Assembly (NCBI GenBank): GCA_947495055.1
Contig: CANLXO010000017.1
Location: 1 to 38,788 of the forward strand
Direction of reading: 5' to 3'
Source: an uncultured Psychrobacter sp.
GTDB lineage: Bacteria > Pseudomonadota > Gammaproteobacteria > Pseudomonadales > Moraxellaceae
Length of the DNA: 38,788 nucleotides
The notes beneath the pieces were generated by a model that searched no databases, had not been told where the DNA came from, and saw only the letters and a program-made list of their open reading frames with translations. A program made the position numbers and the translations under genes. Numbering within the stretch: the stretch's first letter is position 1; each line of letters begins with the position of its first letter. Of the stretch, positions 25,741-34,018 are shown in pieces.

Positions 25741-26358
25741 ATGAAATTTCTTTTATTTCCTCAAAAAATACAAGCGTACTTTGGCAAGCCAATAGCTGCT
25801 TTATTATTAGCGGCTGCTGGCATCAACAGTATAAGCTACGCCGCCACCTATAATATCGATCCCACGCATGCCAATGTCCGCTTCGCTATCGATCATTTTG
25901 GTACGTCAACCAATACGGGCGGGTTTTATAATCTAACCGGTCAACTCGAGTACAACCCGCAGGCCAAAAAAGGGGATATCGCTCTCATTATTCCGATGAA
26001 TACGTTAATGACAGGCAATACCGCCTTTGATATTGTACTTAAAAGTGATGAATTTTTCGATATCGACAAGTATCCAGCAGCGTATTTTAAGTCGAGTAAA
26101 TGGTATTTTAGTGATGCCAGCTCGCCACAAGTCACTCGCGTAGATGGTAATCTGACCCTACGCGGGCAGACCCATCCGGTAACCTTGACGGCGACCAAAT
26201 TTAATTGTTATTTGAGTCCTATTCTAAAGGGGCGCGTTTGCGGTGGCGACTTTACTACGACCATCGATCGCACCAAATGGGGCATTAGCAAATACACCTT
26301 GCTTGGGATGACTGAAAAAGTAGATTTGATGATTCAAATAGAAGCGGCAAAGCAGTAG
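25741..26358 (+). CDS. YceI family periplasmic protein (copy 1)
   Basis: A 205-aa exported lipocalin-like protein of the YceI family; members bind isoprenoid or polyprenyl lipids in a beta-barrel. The signal peptide ends ISYA, then ATYNIDPTHANVRFAIDHFG, the family's opening strands. Conserved PMNTL, FFDIDKYPAAYFKS, LRGQTHPVTLTA and the C-terminal TIDRTKWGI are all present, as are two Cys (in FNCY and RVCGG) that could form a disulfide. ATG 25741 is preferred over 25723 because AAGGAAGG lies just before it and MKFLLFP makes a normal signal start. It faces its paralogue at 26505-27110 across a shared terminator. Confidence 0.92.
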   Translation: MKFLLFPQKIQAYFGKPIAALLLAAAGINSISYAATYNIDPTHANVRFAIDHFGTSTNTGGFYNLTGQLEYNPQAKKGDIALIIPMNTLMTGNTAFDIVLKSDEFFDIDKYPAAYFKSSKWYFSDASSPQVTRVDGNLTLRGQTHPVTLTATKFNCYLSPILKGRVCGGDFTTTIDRTKWGISKYTLLGMTEKVDLMIQIEAAKQ

Positions 26359-26398
26359 GGCGTTTTATAGGTTCGTTAACAGGCAAAAAGCTGGCAAT

Positions 26399-26431
26399 AA
26401 AAAAGGTATCAAGCAAATTGATACCTTTTTA
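26399..26431. terminator. Bidirectional terminator between the two YceI genes
   Basis: AAAAGGTATCAA (26401-26412) pairs perfectly with TTGATACCTTTT (26418-26429) around GCAAA, with A- and T-rich flanks. Confidence 0.88.
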
Positions 26432-26504
26432 TTAAAATAGCGCGTTTTTTATAACTGGTCGCTAAAGAGCGCAATCATAAAAAGCGTATTAGTAGACATT
26501 TAGG

Positions 26505-27110
26505 TTACGAGTTACCATCTTTTAGACTCGCTTCTACTTGTATAACGAGCTTAATGTCTTTCATCATACCGCCATCGGTATAGGTGGTAAGACCCCACTT
26601 AGTGCGATCAATAGTGGTCTCAAAATCGCCGCCACATACTTGAGTCTCAAGTACTGGACTGTCATAGCAATTGAATTTGGTCGCGGTGAGCGTGATAGGG
26701 TGCGTCTGACCATGTAGCGTTAGATCGCCTTTTACTGTCTGTACCTCTTCACCATCAAACTGCCATGATGTTGACTTAAAATAAGCGGTAGGGTACTTGG
26801 CAACATCAAAAAAATCAGCAGATTTGAGATGCTTATCAAAGCCTTTGATTCCTGTGCTCAAGCTACCCATAGGAATAGTGATACCTACAAACCCCTTTTG
26901 AGCCTCTGGCTGATAATCAATCATACCTGTCAAACCATAAAATCCACCAGCATTGGTAGAGGTGCCAAAATGATCAACAGTAAAACGGGCTGCGGTATGG
27001 CTTGGGTCAAGCTCATATATGGCACTATGACCTAGTACGCTAAGCATGCCAAGACTACTGACCGCAGTGATAGCAATAGTACGTTTTAATGTTTTAATTG
27101 ATAAATTCAT
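26505..27110 (-). CDS. YceI family periplasmic protein (copy 2)
   Basis: A 201-aa paralogue of the gene at 25741. The signal peptide ends around GHSA, then IYELDPSHTAARFTVDHFG. The same landmarks recur: FGTSTNAGGFYGLTG, FFDVAKYPTAYFKS, LHGQTHPITLTATKFNCY and CGGDFETTIDRTKWGL, including the same Cys pair. The C-terminus differs, with a charged KDGNS tail. It should have the same lipid-binding fold in the periplasm. Two convergent copies suggest an inverted duplication followed by divergence rather than a recent event, because the proteins are only about half identical by eye. Confidence 0.92.
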   Translation of the reverse strand: MNLSIKTLKRTIAITAVSSLGMLSVLGHSAIYELDPSHTAARFTVDHFGTSTNAGGFYGLTGMIDYQPEAQKGFVGITIPMGSLSTGIKGFDKHLKSADFFDVAKYPTAYFKSTSWQFDGEEVQTVKGDLTLHGQTHPITLTATKFNCYDSPVLETQVCGGDFETTIDRTKWGLTTYTDGGMMKDIKLVIQVEASLKDGNS

Positions 27111-27424
27111 AATAAGTTATCCTTATATACTGTAAGAGGTTATTAATGAGCACTCGAAGACTATAATTTCGTTATTCATTTTGGTATAAAAGCCAAAATA
27201 ACTAAAATCTTTATCGTTTAGCTTATCTTACCGAAATGCGTTATTAGTTTAGCAAATATTTAGCAATCTTGTTGATTACTAGAATAGATGATTGTGTGGT
27301 GTTGTTATATTTTGGTTACTGTACTCCCTTTTACTGGTTTAGGCTGTCATGTTCTAAGGTCGATACCCAATAAAACAGAGACGTCTTATAGTTAGTTGAA
27401 TGCAAAACGGTTATAGATTTGAAC

Positions 27425-27494
27425 GCGCTGCTGGTATAAATTTTACTTGCGTGCTGCGTCCCCAGAGGCTGCGCAAAATTCATACCAGCAGCGC
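27425..27494. repeat. Palindromic dispersed repeat, copy 2
   Basis: A perfect 13-bp arm pair, GCGCTGCTGGTAT (27425-27437) and ATACCAGCAGCGC (27482-27494), encloses a core CTTGCGTGCTGCG...AGAGGCTGCGCAAAA. The downstream flank is GCTATAACATTTTTACAG. With copy 3 it fills most of the 572-bp gap between the second YceI gene and the EamA gene; the rest of the gap shows nothing. Confidence 0.85.
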
Positions 27495-27527
27495 TATAAC
27501 ATTTTTACAGTATATCGACTATATTAT

Positions 27528-27606
27528 AGGGCGAAATTAAAACGATTTTTTCTTGCGTACTGTGCCTACGCTACCTGATACTGCAAAAACATATCTCAAT
27601 CTCCCT
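27528..27606. repeat. Palindromic dispersed repeat, copy 3 (degenerate)
   Basis: It carries the core CTTGCGTACTGTGCCTACGC and CTGCAAAAA, but its outer arms (AGGGCGAAATTAAAA and ATCTCAATCTCCCT) pair only partly. It lies 33 bp after copy 2. Confidence 0.65.
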
Positions 27607-27682
27607 GTATCGCCTTCAGATTAAACGGACTATATTTATTGGTTTTATATTTAAAACGGCTTTTAGACGGTGACTATCCTTT

Positions 27683-28615
27683 ATGAGTGAACCGATTAAA
27701 CAGTCTTTTATCAAAAATAATGCTTGGCTCATAGCGCTGACCTGTCTGCTTTTGGGCGGGGCATTGCTTGGTATCTCAACCAACTTAGCCAAGTACGCAG
27801 ATGAGATTGGACTAACACCACTGGCTTTTTTATTTTGGTCAATTGCGGGCGCGGCCATTATCTTGCTTGTCGTCGCCTATATGAGAGGCGAGCTATTAGC
27901 GCCAAGCAAGCGTAGTTTTGAGTATTACATCGTTGCCGCTTTGGTCAGCGTCGCAGGCTCAAACTTGATATTTTTCTCCGCTATTCCACACGTAGGTGCA
28001 GGTTTTGTGGCGCTGATAATCTCCTTGCCGCCGCTGCTGACTTATTTGGGCGCGCTTATGCTGAGTATCGAGCGCTTTAGTACAGTGCGCGCGCTCGGTG
28101 TCGCCGCTGCGCTTATAGGCGTTGGTGTACTGGCAGCGCGTAAATTTGCGACGCCAGATACCAGCGTCTTTTGGATCTTAATCGCGCTTTGTGGCCCTGT
28201 GCTGCTAGCGATTGGTAATATTTATCGCACGCTTCGCTGGCCGGATGATGCCTCACCTATTGCACTCGCGCCTGGCATGCTGATCGCCGCGGCTATTATG
28301 CTCGGCCTAGTAGGGATACTGCCTAGTTTTTCACTTATAGTCTCGTTAGACAATACTCACTCAATACTATTAATCCTTGTGCAAGCCATCATCTTTGCGG
28401 TGCAGTTTGTCCTGCTATTTGTACTACAAAAAACGGGCGGGCCTGTGCTACTAAGCCTACTTGGCGCTGTCGGTGCTATCGTTGGCGTGCCCGTCGCTGT
28501 TCTCTTGCAAGGCGAAGCGCCGCCTCAGGGGTTAATCTTAGGCGGCGCTTTGATCGCCCTCGGTGTGATGCTAGTCACTTGGGGCGGTATGAAGATGGCT
28601 AGGCTATCAAAGTAG
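27683..28615 (+). CDS. EamA/DMT family transporter
   Basis: A 310-aa inner-membrane carrier of the drug/metabolite transporter superfamily. Ten hydrophobic segments can be counted, in two halves of five. The first half starts WLIALTCLLLGGALLGIST with the EamA-typical ...PLAFLFWSIAGA. The second ends ILGGALIALGVMLVTWGG. Family members export amino acids, metabolites or drugs; the sequence does not indicate which. No strong ribosome binding site precedes the ATG. The stop codon TAG lies in a 13-bp tandem duplication. It converges with the CodA/AtzC-like gene across a 60-bp gap in which I see no clear terminator. Confidence 0.88.
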   Translation: MSEPIKQSFIKNNAWLIALTCLLLGGALLGISTNLAKYADEIGLTPLAFLFWSIAGAAIILLVVAYMRGELLAPSKRSFEYYIVAALVSVAGSNLIFFSAIPHVGAGFVALIISLPPLLTYLGALMLSIERFSTVRALGVAAALIGVGVLAARKFATPDTSVFWILIALCGPVLLAIGNIYRTLRWPDDASPIALAPGMLIAAAIMLGLVGILPSFSLIVSLDNTHSILLILVQAIIFAVQFVLLFVLQKTGGPVLLSLLGAVGAIVGVPVAVLLQGEAPPQGLILGGALIALGVMLVTWGGMKMARLSK

Positions 28616-28626
28616 GCTATCAAAGT
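28601..28626 (+). repeat. 13-bp perfect tandem duplication at the EamA stop codon
   Basis: AGGCTATCAAAGT is repeated immediately (28601-28613, 28614-28626). The TAG stop (28613-28615) straddles the junction, so the duplication left the protein intact. Confidence 0.8.
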
Positions 28627-28675
28627 AAGCTTTATGCTGACTTATCAATAAGCGCTTTTTTTAAAGCCTTTAAAA

Positions 28676-29941
28676 TCATTCTAAAAAATAAATCTCAGCG
28701 GCCGCGTTGTTAAAGGTTTGCTTACCGTTTTTAAAGCCCGCTAGCGCTTGCGCATTGGTGCGGATGGCTTCGACCTCGTCTTTGGCCTCTAGTATTACTA
28801 GCGTTGCTGGCGCGCCAACCACTATCTCGCTCTGCATAGATAATAGTTTGGCGGCGTTTTGAGTGATCATATCAAAGGCATCTGCAATCTCATCATCGGT
28901 AGATAATTGCGCGATATTGGCGTACATATTCGCCATGCGTATGAGCGACGCATCGCCAAAAGGGGTAAAGGCATTTAATATGTTGTTGCTTGAGATCATG
29001 GTTTTGACGCCCAACTCTGCGAACGGATTGGCATTGACCGTGCCTCTAGGGATAAGCGCTTCGTAATCACTGCCATTGATGTAGATATCAGTAGCAGGCA
29101 GGACAATTAGGGCAATGTCTGCCTGTTTGAGTAGTCCTGCCATCTCACCGCGCTTCATCTTGTCCATCGCCGCAAGCTTGGTCACATGTCCGATAGAGAC
29201 GCGGCCTTGATAACCACGTTTGATGGTCTCCTCTACCACTTTTGGAATGCTAGAGTCTTTAGGATCCAAATCAAAATCTAAATGAAAGTCAACATCGACG
29301 TCATACTCTTGAGCGATATCGAATATCAGTTCGATATGCTCGTCTGGATTGTCGTCTTTGTAAGGGCAGCCCCCTATCAGATCCGCGCCTTGCTCCAGCG
29401 CTTGTTTAAGTAGCTTAAGGGTTTTGGGTTTGGTCGTCAGTCCTGACTGGGCAAAGACGCATATCTCAACATCGATAGCAAAGGCATATTTATCGCGCGC
29501 TTTTTTGATGGCGTCAAAAGCGCGCATTTCAGTTTTTTCATCAGTCTCTACAAAGGTACGCAGACCGACGGTGCCCTTTTTGATTGCCATCTCTAAAACT
29601 CTTGAGGCGCGCTCGAATACATCTTGGGTAGTGAAGTTTTCTTTGGCATTGCCCGTCTGTTCGACGGCCTCATCAAGCGTGCCTTTTTCTACGCTACAAC
29701 GGTCTAAAATACAGGCTTTATCCAGATGAATATGACTCTCAAAAAACCCTGAACAGACAAAGTTGCCTTTAGCATCGTAATCAATAGCTTCGTTGTCCTT
29801 AGGCTCAAATGTTCCGATTTTCTCAGTAGTAGCATCGTCTTTGACGACGTCTATACTAGCAATGAGTCCATCTTTTATACGGATATCAACAGGATGTTGA
29901 TAGGCTCGAAGCATGGCATTTTTTATAGTGAAGTCGGTCAT
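28676..29941 (-). CDS. CodA/AtzC-like amidohydrolase with altered catalytic residues
   Basis: A 421-aa member of the amidohydrolase superfamily related to cytosine deaminase (CodA) and N-isopropylammelide amidohydrolase (AtzC). The metal-binding H70-I-H72-L-D follows a family-typical GNFVCSGFFES. The barrel continues through FAQSGL, GGCPYKDD, VDFH220LDFD and SIGH252VTKL. By my hand alignment to CodA, H214 and H246 keep their equivalents (H220, H252), but the catalytic E217 is Phe223 and the metal ligand D313 is Asn319 (in ISSNNILNAFTPFG). The first two are normal, the last two are not, so a standard deaminase reaction is doubtful. No cytosine permease is nearby. It is cytosolic and monocistronic, transcribed in the same direction as the SDR/MBL pair but about 510 bp from it. 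Confidence 0.85.
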   Translation of the reverse strand: MTDFTIKNAMLRAYQHPVDIRIKDGLIASIDVVKDDATTEKIGTFEPKDNEAIDYDAKGNFVCSGFFESHIHLDKACILDRCSVEKGTLDEAVEQTGNAKENFTTQDVFERASRVLEMAIKKGTVGLRTFVETDEKTEMRAFDAIKKARDKYAFAIDVEICVFAQSGLTTKPKTLKLLKQALEQGADLIGGCPYKDDNPDEHIELIFDIAQEYDVDVDFHLDFDLDPKDSSIPKVVEETIKRGYQGRVSIGHVTKLAAMDKMKRGEMAGLLKQADIALIVLPATDIYINGSDYEALIPRGTVNANPFAELGVKTMISSNNILNAFTPFGDASLIRMANMYANIAQLSTDDEIADAFDMITQNAAKLLSMQSEIVVGAPATLVILEAKDEVEAIRTNAQALAGFKNGKQTFNNAAAEIYFLE

Positions 29942-30030
29942 TATTATTATCCCATTTGAGAGTTATCGTTTTATTTTAAGTATGTAGTGATCAGTAGATT
30001 CTAAGTAAAAGTATTATGTGCTCTATTTAC

Positions 30031-30108
30031 TAGCAAGGCTGATAAAGATTTTCTAGCTTGGGGTGCCTATGCAGACAGGGGCTGCAAAAATTTTTATCAG
30101 TCTTGCTA
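30031..30108. repeat. Palindromic dispersed repeat, copy 4
   Basis: The arms TAGCAAGGCTGATAAAG (30031-30047) and the stretch ending ATCAGTCTTGCTA (30096-30108) pair with one G-U. The core is GGTGCCTATGCAGACAGG...GGCTGCAAAAA. The downstream flank GCTATAACATTTATAGCG matches copy 2. Confidence 0.8.
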
Positions 30109-30244
30109 TAACATTTATAGCGAACCGACTATAGATCATTAAAGCGTAAAATATTTAGCAAATAGCTGCTATCTCTTATTGTCATGGTTCGGTGGCAATT
30201 GTGTAGGCAGGAATGGATTGATTAAGGAGAAGTGAAAAATAGCC

Positions 30245-30272
30245 AAAAAAAAGCTGAGCATTACGCTCAGCT
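30245..30272 (-). terminator. Terminator of the MBL-SDR operon
   Basis: On the minus strand AGCTGAGC pairs perfectly with GCTCAGCT around GTAAT, and is followed by eight U. It lies about 180 bp beyond the SDR stop, so repeat copy 5 is inside the transcript. Confidence 0.85.
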
Positions 30273-30322
30273 AATAATAAGTAAATAAATAAGTAAATAA
30301 AATAGAAATGCTATACGGACAC

Positions 30323-30396
30323 GCGGAATGGATATAAATTTTTTTGCGTGCTGTGCCTACGCAGACAGAGGCTGCAAAAATTCATATCCATCCCGC
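30323..30396. repeat. Palindromic dispersed repeat, copy 5
   Basis: The arms GCGGAATGGATAT (30323-30335) and ATATCCATCCCGC (30384-30396) pair at 12 of 13 positions. The core TTGCGTGCTGTGCCTACGC...AGAGGCTGCAAAAA is the best match to the family consensus. The 29942-30454 gap holds copies 4 and 5, the terminator and an A/T-only simple repeat near 30273-30302. Confidence 0.82.
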
Positions 30397-30454
30397 TACA
30401 TCTTACTTACATTAACTTAATCAGGATTTTTGAGATTTTAATCTATAACAAAAA

Positions 30455-31261
30455 CTACTTATTTTTCATCGACATCGCAACCGCTTTGTCACCAATCCAA
30501 TTGACCCAGCTGACAGGAAAGAGGCGCAGTTGCAAGCGGATAAGATTGGCCATCACGCCTGGCACAACCAAGAACTCACGGTTTTTGACGCCTTTTAGCA
30601 TAGCTTTGACCGCATCTTCAATCTTAAGCTCGCCTGCTAGTTTTTTCATACCGACGCCTGCGGCTGCCATGACTCCGACCTCAGCTTGGGTAAGCGGGGT
30701 ATCGATAGGCGGCGGGGCAAAGACGGTGATATCGATACCCAAAGGCTGCCATTCATAATGAAGCGATTGCATCATGCCCCAAATGGCAAATTTGGAGGCG
30801 CTATAAGAACTATAGCCATAACTACCTGTAAACGATGCCATCGACGCGGTCACCATGATTTGCTTGCCGCGCGATAAAAAGGGACGTACCGCTGCGAGCA
30901 CGTTGCGCGTACCAAACACATTGATACTCATGACTCGCTCAAACTGCTCTTGCGTCATCTCATCAAAAGTCCAAGGCCCTGTGACGCCAACGAAATGCAT
31001 TAAGATATCGGGCGGCGTATGACTCGCGGCCTCAGCGATCTGTTTGGTAGTCATCTGGGCGTCGGTCGCATCAAGCTCATAGGTGCTAATTGAGGTGTTG
31101 AGTTTGTTCATGCCTTTGAGCGTTGACAAGGTCTCATCGAGCGTTTGCACATCAAATAGTACTAGATGCGCGCCTTGATTGATCAATTGCTTGGCCGTCT
31201 CAAAGCCAATACCAGAGGCTGCACCCGTGATATAAACCGTTTTGTCTTTATAGTAACTCAT
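30455..31261 (-). CDS. Short-chain dehydrogenase/reductase, operon partner of the MBL protein
   Basis: A 268-aa SDR. The cofactor motif is T12-G-A-A-S-G-I-G19, and the catalytic S140, Y153 and K157 (in YSASK) are present. The usual NNAG is replaced by M-H-F-V-G-V at about 88-93. A basic, hydrophobic C-terminus (LIRLQLRLFPVSWVNWIG) could bind the membrane and is seen in lipid- or retinol-type SDRs. ATG 31261 overlaps the TGA of the upstream gene by one base (TGATG), so translation is coupled; a TTG one codon earlier is less likely. Coupling suggests both enzymes act in one pathway, SDR after hydrolase. The operon ends at the terminator at 30245. Confidence 0.88.
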   Translation of the reverse strand: MSYYKDKTVYITGAASGIGFETAKQLINQGAHLVLFDVQTLDETLSTLKGMNKLNTSISTYELDATDAQMTTKQIAEAASHTPPDILMHFVGVTGPWTFDEMTQEQFERVMSINVFGTRNVLAAVRPFLSRGKQIMVTASMASFTGSYGYSSYSASKFAIWGMMQSLHYEWQPLGIDITVFAPPPIDTPLTQAEVGVMAAAGVGMKKLAGELKIEDAVKAMLKGVKNREFLVVPGVMANLIRLQLRLFPVSWVNWIGDKAVAMSMKNK

Positions 31262-32391
31262 CAAGCACCTACCTGTTGCGCTTTACTATTTTGAGGTGCA
31301 GCGCTACGGGTACGCAGCGAGCCAAACTTAGCTTCGCCAATGAGATGACTGACCTTTTGACCTGGCAAGAGCCAATAAGGGGTGGCTTCACTACTTGAGG
31401 CGCAATTAGGAAAGTCAGGATTGCTAGACGGTCCTGCGATGGTTTTCTCGACGACCATAGAGATGTATTGGTCGGTGCTGTCCTCTAGGGTGTTACCATT
31501 TAAGATAACCTCCATGCCTGTATTTTTGGCATAGCGGCGAATAGCGTTGACCTTGGAGTTCATCGGGGCATAAGCATCAGCGCCCACGCCATTCTCTGAG
31601 GTGACGCGGATACCGTCAGGGACGCGCGCGACCAAAGAGTGATTGCCCTCAGTGTGACCAGGCGTATGTACAAGCGCTAAGCCTTCGCCCAACTGTAGGC
31701 TACTGGTAAAGGTAATCACCTTTTCAGGATCGACGCCTTCGATGCCATTAGGGCAGTACCATTCTGCTTGTACTGGCAGTAGCCCCTGCGCGCTTTGCCA
31801 TTCTTTTTCCTGGACGAGGAGCTTGGCATTTGGGAAGTAGGCAGGTCTGTCCTCGGTAGCGGTCTTGCTACCGAGCCATTGACGTACATCTTGCGTATGC
31901 AGATGGTCATAGCTGATGTAATCGACGTCCTCTGGCGTTAGATTAATCTCTTTTAGAGCCTCAGTGACATCGCGAAAGATAGGCGCAACCACGTTTTCAA
32001 GCGGCGACCAGTTGGGCATTTTATCAGTTAGGCGTTTAAAGAATGGCGTTTCACGGTCAGCATCGATATCTGATGGTGAGAACAACAAGGTTTTAAGCTC
32101 ACCTAAGGCGTTGCGAAACTGCACAATAAATAGACGGTTTAAAATATGCAAATACGGAAACTTGTAGGTGCTTTGCGTATAGACGCCGCTATAAGCGTAC
32201 CATGTCGGGTAGGGGACGCGCACTAGATTGACGCTTTGATAGTAGGCGACCTCCGGCTCCTCCATAAAGCGCTCGCGAAACGCTTCGGCCTGTTTGCGCG
32301 CCGCACTTAGGCGCTCTTGTGGCAATGGACTTTGGCGTACTGCATCAAAGTCGTGCAAGGTTTTCATACCTAATGATTGCAAATCCATCAT
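31261..32391 (-). CDS. Metallo-beta-lactamase-fold hydrolase, unusual metal motif
   Basis: A 376-aa protein with metallo-beta-lactamase landmarks in its second half. H163-L-H165-T-Q-D168 stands where the family has HxHxDH, so the spacing to Asp is one longer. HTPGH245TEGNHS is a good second motif. The expected GD of the third motif appears as SENG. The first ~140 residues, rich in aromatic residues (VRVPYPTWYAYSGVY), are not part of the common fold; I do not recognise them. No signal peptide. The frame is open to 32457, but ATG 32391 with AAGGAT in front is preferred. It lies 102 bp after LysR on the same strand. A lactonase or esterase role is inference. Confidence 0.82.
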   Translation of the reverse strand: MMDLQSLGMKTLHDFDAVRQSPLPQERLSAARKQAEAFRERFMEEPEVAYYQSVNLVRVPYPTWYAYSGVYTQSTYKFPYLHILNRLFIVQFRNALGELKTLLFSPSDIDADRETPFFKRLTDKMPNWSPLENVVAPIFRDVTEALKEINLTPEDVDYISYDHLHTQDVRQWLGSKTATEDRPAYFPNAKLLVQEKEWQSAQGLLPVQAEWYCPNGIEGVDPEKVITFTSSLQLGEGLALVHTPGHTEGNHSLVARVPDGIRVTSENGVGADAYAPMNSKVNAIRRYAKNTGMEVILNGNTLEDSTDQYISMVVEKTIAGPSSNPDFPNCASSSEATPYWLLPGQKVSHLIGEAKFGSLRTRSAAPQNSKAQQVGA

Positions 32392-32493
32392 ATATATCCT
32401 TATAAGTGTTTGGATGTCAATGAGCTTTAAATCATAAGCTGTACTTGATAATAGCAATAGTATTTCGGCAGTGATAGTACTTTTAGCGTACGC

Positions 32494-33399
32494 TTAAGTC
32501 TTATCCCAATACGGATCATCACCGAAGCGTTCTGCAATAAAATCAATCAGATAACAACAGCGCTGTGACAAAAATCGGTTTTTGGGATAGACGGCATAAG
32601 CATTTAAAGAGGGCAGCTTATACTGCTCAAGGATAGGAATAAGTGCGCCGCGCGCTACGGTCTGATAGGTAATAAAAGTAGGCAAAAACGCAATACCTTG
32701 ACCCCTTACTGCCATATCGAGCAAAAAATCACCGTTATTGGCCTTTATTTTAGACTGTGTCACCACGTTATGCGTTTTGCCTTGCTCATCTGTCAGCGCT
32801 ATCGAGCCATATTTGCCAAGGCCATATTGCAAGAACTCATGCTCTGTCAGATCATCAGCCGTCTGCGGCGTGCCCCTTTTGCTTAGATAGTCGGGACTTG
32901 CGCACAGCGAGTATCGAATTCGCGCCAAACGCTTGGCTTGGTGCGTTGAGTCTTGTAATTCTCTAATGCGAATAGCAAGCTCGTAGCCTTCTTCAACCAG
33001 ATCTATGTGCCGATCTGAGAAGTCCAACTCAAACTTTAGATTGGGGTACTCTTTTGAGTAGTCATCTATCACTTCACTTAAATGCATCAGACCAAAGGTT
33101 AATGGCGCGGTCATCTTAAGCGTACCCTCAATACGCGTGGGTGCGCCAGTTGCTTGCTCATTGATAGCCTCTACCTCGCTCAAGATATTGTTCGCTTGGC
33201 GATAATAATACTCACCCGCTTCAGTCAGATTCGATTGGCGCGTGGTGCGGCTGATCAACTGATTGCCCAAACGCGTCTCCAAGTCTTTTAGACGACGACT
33301 CACCGCAGATTTGGCGACATTTAACTGCTCAGCGGCTTTGGTAATGCTACCCGCTTCAACCACGCGTACGAACATGGCCATATCTTCTAGTTGTCCCAC
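32494..33399 (-). CDS. LysR family transcriptional regulator
   Basis: A 301-aa LysR-type regulator. The winged helix-turn-helix occupies residues about 1-60 (FVRVVEAGSITKAAEQLNVA, then KSAVSRRLKDLE). An effector-binding domain from about residue 90 follows (KMTAPLTFGLMHLSEVIDDY), of the subfamily near DsdC/YafC-like regulators. The start is GTG 33399 with AGGAGAG in front. It lies between the MBL-SDR operon (same strand, downstream) and the DoxX operon (divergent, 217 bp away). LysR proteins usually control a divergent neighbour, so the DoxX-FMN-reductase-DUF1275 genes are the prime targets. This is inference from position. Confidence 0.95.
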   Translation of the reverse strand: MGQLEDMAMFVRVVEAGSITKAAEQLNVAKSAVSRRLKDLETRLGNQLISRTTRQSNLTEAGEYYYRQANNILSEVEAINEQATGAPTRIEGTLKMTAPLTFGLMHLSEVIDDYSKEYPNLKFELDFSDRHIDLVEEGYELAIRIRELQDSTHQAKRLARIRYSLCASPDYLSKRGTPQTADDLTEHEFLQYGLGKYGSIALTDEQGKTHNVVTQSKIKANNGDFLLDMAVRGQGIAFLPTFITYQTVARGALIPILEQYKLPSLNAYAVYPKNRFLSQRCCYLIDFIAERFGDDPYWDKT

Positions 33400-33616
33400 C
33401 TTACTCTCCTGTTTTTCGTCGATAAAAGCTATCTTATATAAAGGGCGCTCAAAATAATAAAGTCAGCATTTAAGTTACTATAGCATTGTTCTGATAATAA
33501 GAACTTATATTTGTGATTCGTGCGGTTTATCGCTCATCCATCAGCCTTTACAATAGTGCTATTATGCAACTCAACGAAAATACCTTAAATAAAAACTCAA
33601 CTTTTGGAGAAAAAAA

Positions 33617-34018
33617 ATGGATAAATTACAAGAATTAAGCGCCCCAATCGGTCGCCTATTTTTATGAATGATCTTTATCTTTTCAGGATTTAGCAAGATT
33701 ACAGGTTATGCAGGTACAGCGGCTTATATGGAGTCAGTAGGTGTCCCTAGTATGCTATTGCCGTTAGTCATCGCCCTTGAAATCTTAGGCGGTATCGCGG
33801 TACTTGTCGGTTTTAAAGCGCGCTTAGTATCGTTATTGATTGCTGGTTTTAGTATTGTTTCTGCTATTTTGTTTCATCAGTTTTGGAACGATGAGTCGCA
33901 GATGAACCCCTTTATGAAAAACATCGCTATGGCAGGTGGGTTTTTGATGATATTTGCGCATGGTCCAGGCGCTTATTCTATTGATAAAGACCAGACACCA
34001 AAGACAAGATTGCACTAA
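33617..34018 (+). pseudogene. DoxX family protein with in-frame nonsense codon
   Basis: The natural start is ATG 33617, with GGAGA in front. Its first 16 codons (MDKLQELSAPIGRLFL) match the beginning of DoxX proteins, but codon 17 is TGA (33665-33667), where a Ser (TCA) or similar would fit. The next codon is ATG (33668), which opens the remaining 116 aa: IFIFSGFSKITGY, then four membrane segments with the conserved AAYMESVGVP and ALEILGGIAVLVG. DoxX proteins are small redox-linked membrane proteins. Either the gene is inactivated, or TGA-ATG allows re-initiation and a shortened protein lacking part of helix 1, or the base is a sequencing error. Confidence 0.8.

Noticed and set aside
28627..28675. 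Terminator between the EamA and amidohydrolase genes
   Set aside because: Only a weak AAAGCGC/AAAGCC pairing is seen and the T-run is not placed correctly.
30273..30302. AATAAGTAAATAAATAAG simple repeat
   Set aside because: Low-complexity A/T stretch with no other feature; noted only as gap content.
32429..32450. AGCTT...AAGCT inverted repeat between LysR and the MBL gene
   Set aside because: Only five base pairs per arm, which is easily expected by chance; not enough for an operator call.
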